In this document: one piece after another, positions 7,675-17,432 of the stretch
Layout of the letters: each line of letters opens with the position of its first letter
How positions within the stretch are numbered: position 1 is the first letter of the stretch
Assembly (NCBI GenBank): GCA_963578605.1
Contig: CAUZEA010000090.1
Span: forward strand, 1 to 24,802
DNA: 24,802 nt
Direction: 5' to 3'
Source of the DNA: JAKVCB01 sp963578605
GTDB taxonomy: Bacteria > Planctomycetota > Planctomycetia > Pirellulales > Lacipirellulaceae
Translations under genes and position numbers: made by a program
The notes under the pieces: generated by a model
The model's input: the letters and a program-made list of their open reading frames with translations, nothing else
The model's database searches: none
What the model was told of the DNA's origin: nothing

Positions 7675-10600
7675 TCACCAGGATAGAGTCTCGTCGATTG
7701 CCAACTCGAGAGCCACGTCCAGTGTGTGCTCCCTGGGCTGTTTGTGCTGTCGACGTACGGCCCTTTGCCAGGCCCCTTCCTCCATGCGATCGTCGTTTGC
7801 CAGCGCCGGTGGAACTTCGAGGGCGGCGTGAAGCGGCTGGAACCCCCGGCGTTTTTCTCGCAGCAGTTCGCCGATTGGGAAGCCGAACTTACCCGGCAGG
7901 TCGGGTTTAACTGGTCGGCCGGACATAACCGTTCTGGGCAAGTGGGCGTAGCGGGTCACCCGTTGATCATCGGCGGCCTCAAAAAGGAGATTGATGGCAT
8001 CGTCATGGGCTTTATGGAGATTGCGCTGGAACTGTGCACGACTCATTGTTGTAATCTCATTTTGCTGCCCGCTCAGAGCCGAAGAGGTAGCCATCACCTG
8101 TGAGTCGGAGATCGGAATGTTGACCTCAGCAATTGCAAGTTCAGCGGTAACGGGATTGTTCATGGATGTGTTCACCGCTGTGGTCGAACCAGTACCCTGG
8201 TTGTCTTGCCATACGGTGTAGTCAGCTGCATCGACAACACCATTTGCATTTCCGTCTGCGGAAAGGTCTGTGACAGAGCCGAAGGAGTTGAACCAGGTCA
8301 AGTAATCGGTAGTGTCGACCTGGCCATCGCGGTTGTAATCGCCAACAACGTCACCAGCCGAAAGATCGGTGGTGTAGATAGCAATTACTTTTGTGTCACT
8401 GGTGGCGTTAAAGCTGATGGTATTCTGGCCGATCGTTTGGCCCACGCCATTGAGTGTCCACCGCAAAAAGTTAAATGGTTTCGGGCTTACACCACTGACA
8501 TACATCAGCGGGATTCGGGAATTCCCGAACTCTCCAAGCTTCGACCCTATCAACCCATCGTAAATACGAACTCTCTCGTACCAATCGAGAATATGAATGT
8601 CAGCAACGCCATCAGCGTTTCGGTCGGCCCCAAAGGTTAGGGAACTATTGTTGATGTCAGGATCGGAAATGAGCGTGCCGAGATAATCACCTGTCTGATA
8701 GTCGTAATAGCCAATATTGGAGTACGTGTCGTCAACATTTCCGTATAGTTCCAGTTTGCCATCGCCATTACGGTCAGGGCCAAATTCTAATCCGCCAGTC
8801 CTTCCGTGGTTATAAATTGTTAGATTCGGGGAAAAGCCGCCGCTTAGTGGAAACCGTTCGTATCCGACGCCCGGGCGGCTTGTCCAGAGGTGGCCGTCGG
8901 GGTCGATTTCCATATCCTGGATCTGGCGACTATTATCGTTAGCTCCGCCGAAAAGCACCGGGGTTTGTCCAGGGGCCGCACAGGTGTAAACATTCGAATA
9001 CCATTGCTCATCAACCGCAACATAAAGCTTTTCGGAGTCAAGGGCCAAGGCCCTTGGTCTGCCGTCAATCTGGCAGAATGTCGAGGCGGTCCCCCAGCTG
9101 CTGTCGCCAAGGTAGGGGTAAATCAGAACGGGGTATTTCCCGGCAACAGAAGTGTCCGAACCGACGTACAAGTTGCCGTCGGCGTCAAATTCCATGGTCC
9201 TTCCTGAAATCGAATAAAGCGTTTTCAGTAATCCACCATTGGAATCGAATATTTGAATCCCTGTCATTCCCTGGGTTGCAATGAATCCAAGGTGATCGGA
9301 TGAACCAGGGTCCCCGGTTTTGTCTGGAGCGATGAGTGTCACCTGGGAATCTTCGTTAACTTGTGTCGAATAGTTTGTTAATCCGCTCGATCCGCTGATC
9401 GACACCTGGGCCACCGGGACTGAAAATATGTCGAGTGCTACCTGCGTATTGCCAATCACAACGTCCTGCTGGCCGTTGAGTGCAAGGTAGACATCAAGAG
9501 ATGCATCGGCCTTTGCCACCACCGTGGAAGTATTGCCGCCGCTGGTGACCTCGTATGCGACGCCGGGCTCGATCACAAATTGCCCGGCACTCACGTTCAA
9601 AATGGTAAATCCGTTGCCGTTGAGTTGGACCTTCACATTGTCCTGGTCGTATTGCTCGACACGAGCGTTGACCGTAGAGGTTGCCGTGACCGTCAGTGGT
9701 ATCTGCTCAAGAACGGCAGATTCGTTTTCGAGAAAAGTCAGCTCGGTGCGAACATCACCACCAATGGTGGTCAGGAAATCATGGTGTGCTGGTGCCCCGC
9801 GGGCATCGAACTTGTGGACCACGTGGAGGTCGTTATCTCCCGCCCAGCCGTAGATACCGGAATTCATCGTGACAACTTTTTCATCGCCACGGACCATGCC
9901 AGAATCTATTTCCCTGAACGTGATAGGAAACTCCATCGACGCCAGTGATTGATGGGTAAGTTCATGCCCAACCGTGTAATAGATGAAAAGTTCTCCCCAA
10001 CTCAGCTTGTCCAGCATGTCGTAGTAGATGTGTTTTTCCGAAAGAAACGGGCCGTTTGCCAGTGCGGTCACGCTTGGAGCAAGATGCATTTCCGGCCCCG
10101 ATGCTACCTCGTTGTCGAAAATTATGTAATCTTCTGCTGTCATGCTGCGGGTGAGTACGCCATTGTTGGCAATCACAACTCCACCTTTGTCCCTGATTTT
10201 TCGCGCGTATTCGATCAGCGAAGGCTGCGACAGCAGGACAACCGAACCCTTCTTATGTGCGATCTTCTTCGTCACAGTATTGATTTCAGCCGTGTGCCCG
10301 TCCCAGGTGCCGTCGTAGGTATACTGGCCGGTATAAGCAGCCATGAAGCCGTCCATAAACCCACCGTCAAATCCCATGTCGTCCATCAGGATGTCGACGC
10401 TGTCGATCAGGGCATCATGGAAACTATTGCCTGGTGTCGGATAAAACCCCCACCAGCGCCAGCCGTCAGCTTGATGCTCCGCTCCAAATGCCGAGCCATC
10501 ACCCCAGGAGGCCTGTGTCCCGTTTATTGAAATCACCTTCGAATCGGCAAACTGGTCGGGATTATTCGTGGTGTACAGGCTGTGAGCGATGTGCAACGCG

Positions 10601-12624
10601 ACGTCGAAGTCAGGATCATTGGCGTGGATCTCGGCGACCTGCTCGCTCAAGAGTTGCATTTCCAGCGGGAAATCCCTGAACTCAATACCTTCAATATGAA
10701 GGTTCGGGTCATCGGCAATCTCTGAGAGCGAATGAAAGAGACCAATCTCAAGACTTCGTTTGTCAATAAACTCCTGCGTGGGCACGTCCCGTCGCCCGGG
10801 AACATGCGGTGTTTGCGTAATGAACCCAGGTGTTTTTTCAATTCGCGCTATGCGTCCTTCGACCGTGCGGAAGGCATTGACGAAATCGTAGTAGTCCTTT
10901 GATCCGGTCGGGTAGACAGCCCACTCCAAGGTGTAGGAGTCTCCCGGTGCGAGGGCGAATTTTTCGGTGCCGACCCCGGCCGCATCTTCCCAGTCGACAT
11001 AAACAATCGCCTGAACGATGAACACATCGTCGACCGGCACAATTCCCAAGCCGGTGTTGTTGTCGGTGAAAAAAGTCGATGGCCCATAATCGGGGACGGC
11101 GATCTCAATTTGGCGACCGTAGCGGTCGTACCCCGAGAGCAATGATTGGTCTACTTGTCCCGGGCTAATCGGAACCTCGTTGTAGATTAAAAGGCCCAAG
11201 TCCTGGTTCCAATCGTTTGTGTAGGTGTCTTCAATGGAGACATGCGTTGGAAAGACCTCGATTTCTCGGTCAACAGAATAATAATTTCCACCCGCTGTAA
11301 CCCGGTACCGGTTTGCTCCCAGGTTTTGCGTATTGACTTGCCATGCGGCCTCGCCCGCAGCCGTATCTGCGAGGTGATTGTAACTGCCCTCGGGCCAGGA
11401 AATGCGGCTATGGAACGGGTAGGAGGTGCCGTTGATGGTCACGTCGAATCCACCACCACCGTTCAAAGAAAATCCGTAAGGCGTAAGGTTGTCGTCCGAC
11501 GGCAGGGCACCGACCGTGGTGGTTGCCGGAGACACCACCGGGGATGACGCAACCGGTAAGGAAAACGTGAACTGGTTCGTATAATTGATATCCGCTAGAT
11601 CCGCAAACGTGACGTCGACCACGTAATCGCCGTTCGCAAGCCCACCCACAGGTAAGTTCACCTCCGCAAAACCCGAGGTAGGAAGGGGAGCGTGTCCACG
11701 TTGCACAAGGACATCGTTGGGGGTTTGTGCGCTTGCAATCGTCACATCGAAATGTCCGAAGTACGGATCCAGCCGAACGTATTCCGCATCAACAACAATG
11801 GTTGGTTCATCGTCATGCAAGTAGAAGTAGGAGGTTACCTGCGGATTGACAAACAAATCGGGATCAAATCCATACTCATGGGCCTCATCCAGAAAGTGAG
11901 TTTCTGCTTCATGGGGCGACAATACGTGGTCGTACACGCGAACGCTGTCAATCAATCCCTTGTACTTTGGCAGGTCCGGGCGATCCTTGGTGCCCATGAT
12001 AAAATTCCCGAAAGGGCTGTAGCCCGAAAAACCAGACTGGCGAGTATTTACCAGTTCTCCGTTGATCGACATGTTCATCGTTCGCGTGGACTTATCAAAT
12101 GTCGCTACAACATGATTCCATTCGTTGACCTTGACATGCCCGCGGACATTGTTCGCCCCGCTGCCAATGTAGAAATAGGTGAGTTCCGTGTTGTAGTAGG
12201 TCAGCAGATAGCTGTGGAGATCTGTGCCCATGATCACTGCTTCACCATGGGCCTTGCTGGTTGGCTGGATCCAGGCTTCCAGCGAGAGTGTCCCGCCGAT
12301 CCCAATATTTTGATTGGACCCAAAGTCCCCATAGTCATCGCGACCGTCCAGGCTGATGGCATAACCGGTCCCCTGTTGAACCCAGCTTGGGCCAAACAGT
12401 TGACCAGTGTGGCCGTTGCCGCTGGAGTCGGTGGCCAGATTGCCAGCTCCTTCATCGAAGTCCCACTGGGCCAGCAAGGCCAACAGCAGGCGCTGCTCCA
12501 GTGGCTCGACCGCCAGGCGTCGCTGCCGCCGGTCGCGCCGGCTTTCGGTACGAAGCTTGCGCGACGGGGTCTCCCGCCCGAAAGCTCGCCAAGGCGATTT
12601 CCAATTCTCAAATCCCGCAGCCAT
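7675..12624 (-). CDS. Giant secreted LamG / carbohydrate-active-like / beta-propeller / dockerin protein
   Basis: This is a predicted extracellular multidomain protein of 1,649 residues. The N-terminus is basic (RTESRRDRRQRR) and runs into RLAVEPLEQRLLLA (about 36-49), which resembles the LEPRxLL-type targeting motif of planctomycete secreted proteins. A LamG/concanavalin-like domain follows at about 51-240 (LLAQWDFDEGAGN to YKGLIDSVRVYDHVLS). The middle, about 250-1050, has beta-rich parts and a TIM-barrel-like stretch near 600-830 with MDDMGFDGGFMDGFM, reminiscent of glycosidase strands; no catalytic residue can be named. A beta-propeller-like part at about 1110-1370 contains calcium-type loops (DRNGDGKLE, DRNADGVAD). 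A type I dockerin pair (DYNRDGQVDTTDY, DGNANGVVDAADY) lies near 1425-1480, then a polar tail of about 160 residues. The ATG at 12624 is preferred: AGGTG precedes it and a promoter covers the more distant ATG at 12699. Confidence 0.85.
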   Translation of the reverse strand: MAAGFENWKSPWRAFGRETPSRKLRTESRRDRRQRRLAVEPLEQRLLLALLAQWDFDEGAGNLATDSSGNGHTGQLFGPSWVQQGTGYAISLDGRDDYGDFGSNQNIGIGGTLSLEAWIQPTSKAHGEAVIMGTDLHSYLLTYYNTELTYFYIGSGANNVRGHVKVNEWNHVVATFDKSTRTMNMSINGELVNTRQSGFSGYSPFGNFIMGTKDRPDLPKYKGLIDSVRVYDHVLSPHEAETHFLDEAHEYGFDPDLFVNPQVTSYFYLHDDEPTIVVDAEYVRLDPYFGHFDVTIASAQTPNDVLVQRGHAPLPTSGFAEVNLPVGGLANGDYVVDVTFADLADINYTNQFTFSLPVASSPVVSPATTTVGALPSDDNLTPYGFSLNGGGGFDVTINGTSYPFHSRISWPEGSYNHLADTAAGEAAWQVNTQNLGANRYRVTAGGNYYSVDREIEVFPTHVSIEDTYTNDWNQDLGLLIYNEVPISPGQVDQSLLSGYDRYGRQIEIAVPDYGPSTFFTDNNTGLGIVPVDDVFIVQAIVYVDWEDAAGVGTEKFALAPGDSYTLEWAVYPTGSKDYYDFVNAFRTVEGRIARIEKTPGFITQTPHVPGRRDVPTQEFIDKRSLEIGLFHSLSEIADDPNLHIEGIEFRDFPLEMQLLSEQVAEIHANDPDFDVALHIAHSLYTTNNPDQFADSKVISINGTQASWGDGSAFGAEHQADGWRWWGFYPTPGNSFHDALIDSVDILMDDMGFDGGFMDGFMAAYTGQYTYDGTWDGHTAEINTVTKKIAHKKGSVVLLSQPSLIEYARKIRDKGGVVIANNGVLTRSMTAEDYIIFDNEVASGPEMHLAPSVTALANGPFLSEKHIYYDMLDKLSWGELFIYYTVGHELTHQSLASMEFPITFREIDSGMVRGDEKVVTMNSGIYGWAGDNDLHVVHKFDARGAPAHHDFLTTIGGDVRTELTFLENESAVLEQIPLTVTATSTVNARVEQYDQDNVKVQLNGNGFTILNVSAGQFVIEPGVAYEVTSGGNTSTVVAKADASLDVYLALNGQQDVVIGNTQVALDIFSVPVAQVSISGSSGLTNYSTQVNEDSQVTLIAPDKTGDPGSSDHLGFIATQGMTGIQIFDSNGGLLKTLYSISGRTMEFDADGNLYVGSDTSVAGKYPVLIYPYLGDSSWGTASTFCQIDGRPRALALDSEKLYVAVDEQWYSNVYTCAAPGQTPVLFGGANDNSRQIQDMEIDPDGHLWTSRPGVGYERFPLSGGFSPNLTIYNHGRTGGLEFGPDRNGDGKLELYGNVDDTYSNIGYYDYQTGDYLGTLISDPDINNSSLTFGADRNADGVADIHILDWYERVRIYDGLIGSKLGEFGNSRIPLMYVSGVSPKPFNFLRWTLNGVGQTIGQNTISFNATSDTKVIAIYTTDLSAGDVVGDYNRDGQVDTTDYLTWFNSFGSVTDLSADGNANGVVDAADYTVWQDNQGTGSTTAVNTSMNNPVTAELAIAEVNIPISDSQVMATSSALSGQQNEITTMSRAQFQRNLHKAHDDAINLLFEAADDQRVTRYAHLPRTVMSGRPVKPDLPGKFGFPIGELLREKRRGFQPLHAALEVPPALANDDRMEEGAWQRAVRRQHKQPREHTLDVALELAIDETLSW

Positions 12625-12669
12625 CGTCACCTGTTTCCACGCAAAAACACCGCCCCAGCAGCTTTTAGC

Positions 12670-12699
12670 ATTATAATTGGAATTTACCAAAATTAGCAA
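12670..12699 (-). promoter_or_regulatory. Sigma-70-type promoter for the giant secreted protein
   Basis: On the minus strand, TTGCTA (12694-12699; four of six to consensus) is followed after 18 bases by a perfect TATAAT (12670-12675). Transcription would start near 12662, giving a leader of about 38 bases to the ATG at 12624, with AGGTG just before it. This is the best promoter match in the window and rules out a start at 12699. Confidence 0.65.
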
Positions 12700-13035
12700 G
12701 AAAACCGCTGGACGCAGTCTGTTTTCGTCCGGTCGAGCCGATGCCCACTAGCGTAGCCGCTGTGCTGATCGACGGGGTACGCAAACCCGGCTGGAGGCTA
12801 ACACGGCCCCCGCAAAGCGGAGTGACCGTCGATGATAGCGACGGTACCTGGCTACTAAATTCAAAAATGCGAATCTCGAGCTTCCGAGCAAAACCAGAAA
12901 TCTCCAACCGCTAAAGAAAAAGCTGCCTTTCATGAACTGACTGAGGATCACTGGCGTCGATCGGGCGACGCTCAACGCCTGAGCGGTGTGGGCGTACACG
13001 TTTTCGATGTCAGTCAGGCGGGACCGCCGTAATGG
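12700..13035. other. Gap between the giant gene's promoter and the DUF1501 stop
   Basis: No gene is supported in these 336 bases. Contents: a 7-bp stem, ACCGTCG (12825-12831) with CGACGGT (12839-12845), and, close to the DUF1501 stop, one copy of a 28-base element (12988-13015) that recurs at 17700-17727. The minus-strand frame through the element reads LTDIENVYAHTAQALSV but has no start or known domain. Confidence 0.45.
12988..13015 (-). repeat. Copy 1 of a dispersed 28-bp element
   Basis: This segment matches 17700-17727 at 26 of 28 positions in the same orientation; both share the core CGTTTTCGATGTCAGTC (plus strand). It begins 20 bases after the DUF1501 stop codon on the minus strand. 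Its position suggests a 3'-region element or a small interspersed repeat. Confidence 0.7.
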
Positions 13036-14421
13036 TCAAGCGATGATGTCATGGGCAACATTGCCGTGGACGTCGGTAAGACGGAAATCCCGTCCACCGT
13101 AACGGTAGACAAGTTTCTCATGGTCCAGGCCAAGTAGGTGGAGGATGGTTGCGTGGAGATCGTGCAGGTGGACCTGGCCTTCGACGGCTTTGTACCCAAG
13201 CTCGTCGGTTTTGCCATAAGTCAGTCCGCCACGAACCCCGCCGCCGGCTAACCAGGCGGTGTAACCGTCGGCGTTGTGGTCACGCCCGATGACTGGCTCG
13301 CCGCCAAACTCCTGTGCCTCGGGGGTGCGACCAAACTCACCGGTCCAAACCACGAGCGTTTCTTCCAGCAAGCCTCTTTCGGCCAGGTCGGCTAACATTG
13401 CGGCAATTGGCCGGTCGATCTTCGAGGCGGCCTTTTTGAATCCGTCGATTCCTCGGTGATGATCCCAGCCTTCGGTATTGATCTGCACAAACCTCACGCC
13501 CGACTCGACCATGCGTCGTGCCAACAGGCACTGTCTTCCAAAATCGTCCGTCAAATCGTTGTCGATTCCATACAGGTCGAGGGTTTCTTTCGTTTCGCGG
13601 CCCAAATCCAATACGTTGGGAACGGCTTGTTGCATCTGGACGCTCAACTCCAGTGAGCCAATCACTCCCCGCACATCGTCGGTTTGCGAGAGAAGTCGCC
13701 TGCTCATCGCCTGGGCCAACTCTAGCGACCGGCGACTCGCCTCGGAGCTCAGGCCGTGGCTCGGCGTGAGGTTCCGGATGGATTCCTCCTTGAGGGGTTG
13801 TCCGCCCCAGCCGACACGAGTTGCCTGAAGTGTGCTGGGGAGAAACGCGCTCCCGTAATTGGCTGGCCCTCCAAAAGTTCGTGTCGGCTTGATCGTAAAG
13901 AATCCCGGCAACTGTTCGTTTTCGGTTCCCAGACCGTAGAGTATCCACGACCCCAGCGAAGGTCGCACAAATTGGAAGCCCCCGGTGTGCATCATGGGAA
14001 CGGCCAACGGGTGGGCGCTGGTGCCCGTCTGCATGGCGTTGAGCACGCAAAGCCGGTTGGTTTGTTGGGCCAGGTGGGGAAAGGTATCGGCGACCCACAT
14101 TCCGCTGTCACCATGTTGGGCAAACTTCCAGAGTGGCCCCAGGAGTGTTCCGTTCTTCTGACCTTTTTTTCCTGCCCTCACCGCCAGCTGCGGCTTGTAT
14201 TCGAACGATTCGAACTGCGATGGGCCCCCATTGAGGAATATGAAAATAACCCGTTTTGCCTTGGGAGCGAAGTGGGGAGTTTTGGGAGCAATAACGTTAG
14301 TAGCACCCAGGTTGGGCATCAAGCCGGTTATCGTAAGTGCTCCAAGCCCACTGGTTGTAACCGTCAGCAAATCGCGACGCGATAAACGTAATTCTGAGGA
14401 ATCGCCAATCTTGTTGGTCAT
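13036..14421 (-). CDS. DUF1501 protein, Tat-exported, sulfatase-like fold
   Basis: This 461-residue protein belongs to the DUF1501 family, related in fold to alkaline phosphatase/sulfatase enzymes and strongly expanded in planctomycetes; its activity is not established. Residues 14-19 read SRRDLL and are followed by a hydrophobic segment, a twin-arginine export signal. Family landmarks are intact: RVIFIFLNGGPSQFESFEYK near the start, then VVWTGEFGRTPEAQ, GRDHNADGYTAWLAGGG, GLTYGKTDELGY, and the C-terminal DLHATILHLLGLDHEKL and FRLTDVHGNV. The start is ATG 14421; a GTG one codon earlier is the alternative. It follows the DUF1549/DUF1553 gene by about 75 bases on the same strand, the usual two-gene arrangement, and the two products are inferred to work together outside the cytoplasmic membrane. 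Confidence 0.93.
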   Translation of the reverse strand: MTNKIGDSSELRLSRRDLLTVTTSGLGALTITGLMPNLGATNVIAPKTPHFAPKAKRVIFIFLNGGPSQFESFEYKPQLAVRAGKKGQKNGTLLGPLWKFAQHGDSGMWVADTFPHLAQQTNRLCVLNAMQTGTSAHPLAVPMMHTGGFQFVRPSLGSWILYGLGTENEQLPGFFTIKPTRTFGGPANYGSAFLPSTLQATRVGWGGQPLKEESIRNLTPSHGLSSEASRRSLELAQAMSRRLLSQTDDVRGVIGSLELSVQMQQAVPNVLDLGRETKETLDLYGIDNDLTDDFGRQCLLARRMVESGVRFVQINTEGWDHHRGIDGFKKAASKIDRPIAAMLADLAERGLLEETLVVWTGEFGRTPEAQEFGGEPVIGRDHNADGYTAWLAGGGVRGGLTYGKTDELGYKAVEGQVHLHDLHATILHLLGLDHEKLVYRYGGRDFRLTDVHGNVAHDIIA

Positions 14422-14495
14422 CACAGCCGCGCGATCAAGAGGTTAAGAGGTGGGGTGAGACACCATTATTGTATCAAAAGCCAGTCCTTGTGGCA

Positions 14496-17201
14496 CTACT
14501 GGATATCGACCAGATATCGAAACTCGGCAGTGTTAAATAACGTGTAAAACCAGGCCGCCCAGGCATCGACGTCAGGATGGTCGGCGGGCGGAGTGGTTTG
14601 TTGGATCTGCTCAACCAGCTCGAGCACCCCGCGTTGCTCATCCTCAGAGATTCCCCGCGCCAATGCCCAGCGGACTGCCAGGTCGGCTCGCTCGGCGTTG
14701 TTGGTTGCCTCCGGTGCTGCCAGCAGACGCCGGGCTGCATGTTGTGTCTGTTCGGCAATAAAGGGCGAGTTGCGAAGGTAAAGTGCTTGTGCTGGCACAC
14801 TTGTTACCGAGCGTCGACCGCTCACAAGGCTCGCGGAAGGGAAATCAAACAAGTCGAACAATTCCGGCACGTAGTCGCGTATGACCGGCAAGTAGACGCT
14901 CCGATGGTTGCTGGGCGGCTGGAGATCCTCGGCCGGTAGGTTATCGATGAGTTTGTCGCCAAGCGGCGTGACCGATGAACTGACAGGTTTTTCCAGCTGG
15001 AGTTGGCCGCTTACCGCGAGTATGGCATCACGAATCGTTTCGGCTTCAAGTCTCCGCGGCGTCGCTCGCCAGAACAGGCGGTTGTCGGGGTCGATGTTCA
15101 TGTTGGCTGCATTGCGAGCGCTGCTGAGTTGATAAGCGCGGCTCAGCATGATGGAACGGATCATGCGCTTGACAGACCACCCATCCTGTGCGAATTCCAG
15201 AGCAAGTGCGTCAAGTAACTGGGGATGGCTAGGCCTGTTGCCGATCACTCCAAAATTGTCGACGCTCGTGACCAAGCCGCGGCCAAACAGGTGATGCCAG
15301 ATGCGATTGACCATCACGCGTGCAGTAAGAGGATTCTGCCGGTTCGTAATCCACTGGGCCAACTCCAAGCGGCCACTGCTGCGCCGGTCGATTTCGGGTG
15401 AATTTTCCAGATGAAAATGGCTCAAGAAGCCACGCGGCACTACTTCGCCCAGGTTGAAAGCGTCACCTCGGATAGCAATCTTACTATCTGTTAGTTTGTA
15501 CTGATCGCGGGCACTCATCGCGTATTGCGGCCGCGGGGGGCGGTTCTTCTTGACCTCCTCCAGCCTGGTCTCAAGAGCCTCTATTTCAGACTCAAGCCCC
15601 ATCACTCGGTCATCTGCTTCCTGCAATTGCGCAATCGCCTGCTGGAAGGCTTCTTCTGCTGTGGGTTGGGGAGTGACGCCGGCTGTCAGCGCGGTTGCCA
15701 CCTGGCCTGCCGCCTTCTGTAATCGCGAGATTGCCTGTTTGAGGGCTTCTTCTGCCGCGGGCTGGGCCGTGGTGCCGGCTGTCAGGGCGGCCTGGTTCAA
15801 CTCAGCCAGCGCCTCGTTTAGTTGCACAAGCGCTTCGGCGTCGCTCTTTTGGGTTGAGGCAATTTCTTGCGCCTCGGTTGCTTTTTTCAAGGCCTCGCGT
15901 TTGGTAGCAAGTTTTCCATCGACCTCCTCGACCTCCTTTTTTTCGTATTCCTCAGCGGCAGCGTGCAGAGCCGCCGCGTCGGGTCCAATCGGAAGCAACT
16001 CGGTGGGATAACTGCTACTGCTTTGTTCGATTGTCCCGTACATCCCCTGGGTGCTGAGAAAGATTCCCGCCAATGCGTAATAATCCCTGGTCGAAATCGG
16101 GTCGAACTTGTGATCGTGGCACCGCGCACAGGACACGGTCAATGCCTGTGTGGCAGAAAAGACGGTGTTGATCTGATCATCGACTACGTCCAAATAAAAC
16201 TCGCCGGCCGAGTTGTGGCGTTTGGGGCCAAATGCCAGGATGCTGGGAGCAATTTGGCGTGCTTCAATCGCTTCACGGGATTCGTTCTCGCCGACTGGCA
16301 TCAGGTCTCCGGCGATCTGCTCTTGAAGAAAAAGATCGTACGGCTTGTCTTGATTCAATGCGTCAATCACGTAGTCGCGATAGGGCCATGCATGCGGATA
16401 GGTAAAGTTGTATTCCATTCCGCTTGATTCTGCATAACGAACTACGTCGAGCCAGTGCCGGCCCCAACGTTCCCCAAAGTGCGATGAACCAAGGAGCTGA
16501 TCAATCAGGTTGGCGAGTGCATCGGGAGAATTATCGGTGACGAAGGCGTCGACTTGCTGGGGCGATGGGGGAAGTCCGATGAGGTCGAAAAAGACTCGGC
16601 GAGCCAGCGTCCGACGGTTTGCATCGGGAGCAGGTGTCAGGCCTGCGGCCTCGATCCTGGCAAGCACAAAGTAATCGATTGCGCCGCGCGGCCAGTCAGG
16701 CTGCACGACCTCCGGCGGGTCGACTGCCTTGGGCGGTTGAAATGCCCAGTGCTCTTGTGCCGGCCTAAGGGGCTGGTCGTCAGAACTCGATCCGGCCTGT
16801 TGGCGAGAGTCGGGTGCGCCGAGGCGAATCCACTTTTCAAAAGCCGAGATGACCTCGTCGGTAAGCTGATGATGGGGTGATAAGGTCGAGTCGTTTTTGG
16901 CTTTGCGGAGGACGTCCAACAAAAGGCTTTGGTTCACGTCGTGCGAAACGAGTATGGGGCCCGAATTGCCACCGCGGCGAATGCCCATCGGCGAATCGAG
17001 TTCCAATCCACCGCTAGGTTCTTCACGTTCGCTGGAGTGGCATTCGTAACAATGTTGAACCAGGACCGGCTTGATCTGCTCGTCGAACAGCAAAATCCCA
17101 GCGGGCTTGGGTGCATCCTCCGGAGGCTCTTCACTCAACGCGAACGTACTCGAAAGCGAGACTGAAAGCACCGCAACCAGAGAGAACGCCATGTGGAGCA
17201 T
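14496..17201 (-). CDS. Planctomycete cytochrome-type DUF1549/DUF1553 protein with a coiled-coil insertion
   Basis: This exported protein of about 901 residues has the order PSCyt1, DUF1549 (PSCyt2), coiled coil, DUF1553 (PSD1). A signal peptide (HMAFSLVAVLSVSLSSTFA) is followed by a haem c site CYECH at 51-55 in the PSCyt1 part. DUF1549 starts near 170 and includes RRVFFDLIGLPPSPQQVDAF and a second CxxCH, CARCHDHKFDP, near 357. Residues of about 410-550 form a Lys/Glu/Ala-rich coiled coil containing two 32-residue repeats. DUF1553 runs from RLELAQWITNRQNPLTARVM to the end. Two c-type haems and a periplasmic redox or binding role are inferred from the motifs; the true function is unknown. ATG 17201 is preferred for the signal peptide; ATG 17237 and 17192 are alternatives, and the frame stays open to 17495. 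DUF1501 follows directly. Confidence 0.92.
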   Translation of the reverse strand: MLHMAFSLVAVLSVSLSSTFALSEEPPEDAPKPAGILLFDEQIKPVLVQHCYECHSSEREEPSGGLELDSPMGIRRGGNSGPILVSHDVNQSLLLDVLRKAKNDSTLSPHHQLTDEVISAFEKWIRLGAPDSRQQAGSSSDDQPLRPAQEHWAFQPPKAVDPPEVVQPDWPRGAIDYFVLARIEAAGLTPAPDANRRTLARRVFFDLIGLPPSPQQVDAFVTDNSPDALANLIDQLLGSSHFGERWGRHWLDVVRYAESSGMEYNFTYPHAWPYRDYVIDALNQDKPYDLFLQEQIAGDLMPVGENESREAIEARQIAPSILAFGPKRHNSAGEFYLDVVDDQINTVFSATQALTVSCARCHDHKFDPISTRDYYALAGIFLSTQGMYGTIEQSSSSYPTELLPIGPDAAALHAAAEEYEKKEVEEVDGKLATKREALKKATEAQEIASTQKSDAEALVQLNEALAELNQAALTAGTTAQPAAEEALKQAISRLQKAAGQVATALTAGVTPQPTAEEAFQQAIAQLQEADDRVMGLESEIEALETRLEEVKKNRPPRPQYAMSARDQYKLTDSKIAIRGDAFNLGEVVPRGFLSHFHLENSPEIDRRSSGRLELAQWITNRQNPLTARVMVNRIWHHLFGRGLVTSVDNFGVIGNRPSHPQLLDALALEFAQDGWSVKRMIRSIMLSRAYQLSSARNAANMNIDPDNRLFWRATPRRLEAETIRDAILAVSGQLQLEKPVSSSVTPLGDKLIDNLPAEDLQPPSNHRSVYLPVIRDYVPELFDLFDFPSASLVSGRRSVTSVPAQALYLRNSPFIAEQTQHAARRLLAAPEATNNAERADLAVRWALARGISEDEQRGVLELVEQIQQTTPPADHPDVDAWAAWFYTLFNTAEFRYLVDIQ
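15597..15788 (-). repeat. 96-bp imperfect tandem repeat within the DUF1553 coiled coil
   Basis: Two adjacent 96-base units (15693-15788, then 15597-15692 in reading order) encode 32-residue repeats beginning ALTAGTTAQPAAEEALKQAI and ALTAGVTPQPTAEEAFQQAI. The period is an exact codon multiple, so the duplication lengthened the coiled coil without breaking the frame. Confidence 0.85.
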
Positions 17202-17432
17202 AGTCCGGCTCTCGTGATGGGTGAGGTCAAGTGCCATGATGGAACGATCGTCTTGCGAAGTGCCAACTGGGAGCCGTCCGGTGCCGAACCAATCTCGGTG
17301 GCGGGAACCAATCATACCGCGGGCTTCATTTGCGGCTCTGCATACCGTCATTCTACAAGATGACTGACAAATCGAGCTGCTGACGAAAGCAGGGGTCGTA
17401 ATGGGTGGGTACGGGTGTTGCGATGGGGCTCC

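Noticed and set aside
9950..9980. HELTH motif in the giant protein, resembling an HExxH zinc-protease site
   Set aside because: The surrounding sequence (FPITFREIDSGMVRGDEKVV) does not look like a metalloprotease and no third ligand or Met-turn is visible. It is probably fortuitous.
11692..12696. Long plus-strand frame of 334 codons opposite the giant gene
   Set aside because: It is the antisense of the LamG-bearing N-terminus, which has clear domain matches and its own promoter; the plus frame shows no domain.
13756..14385. Plus-strand frame of 209 codons opposite the DUF1501 gene
   Set aside because: The antisense strand encodes intact DUF1501 motifs; the plus frame has no recognisable domain.
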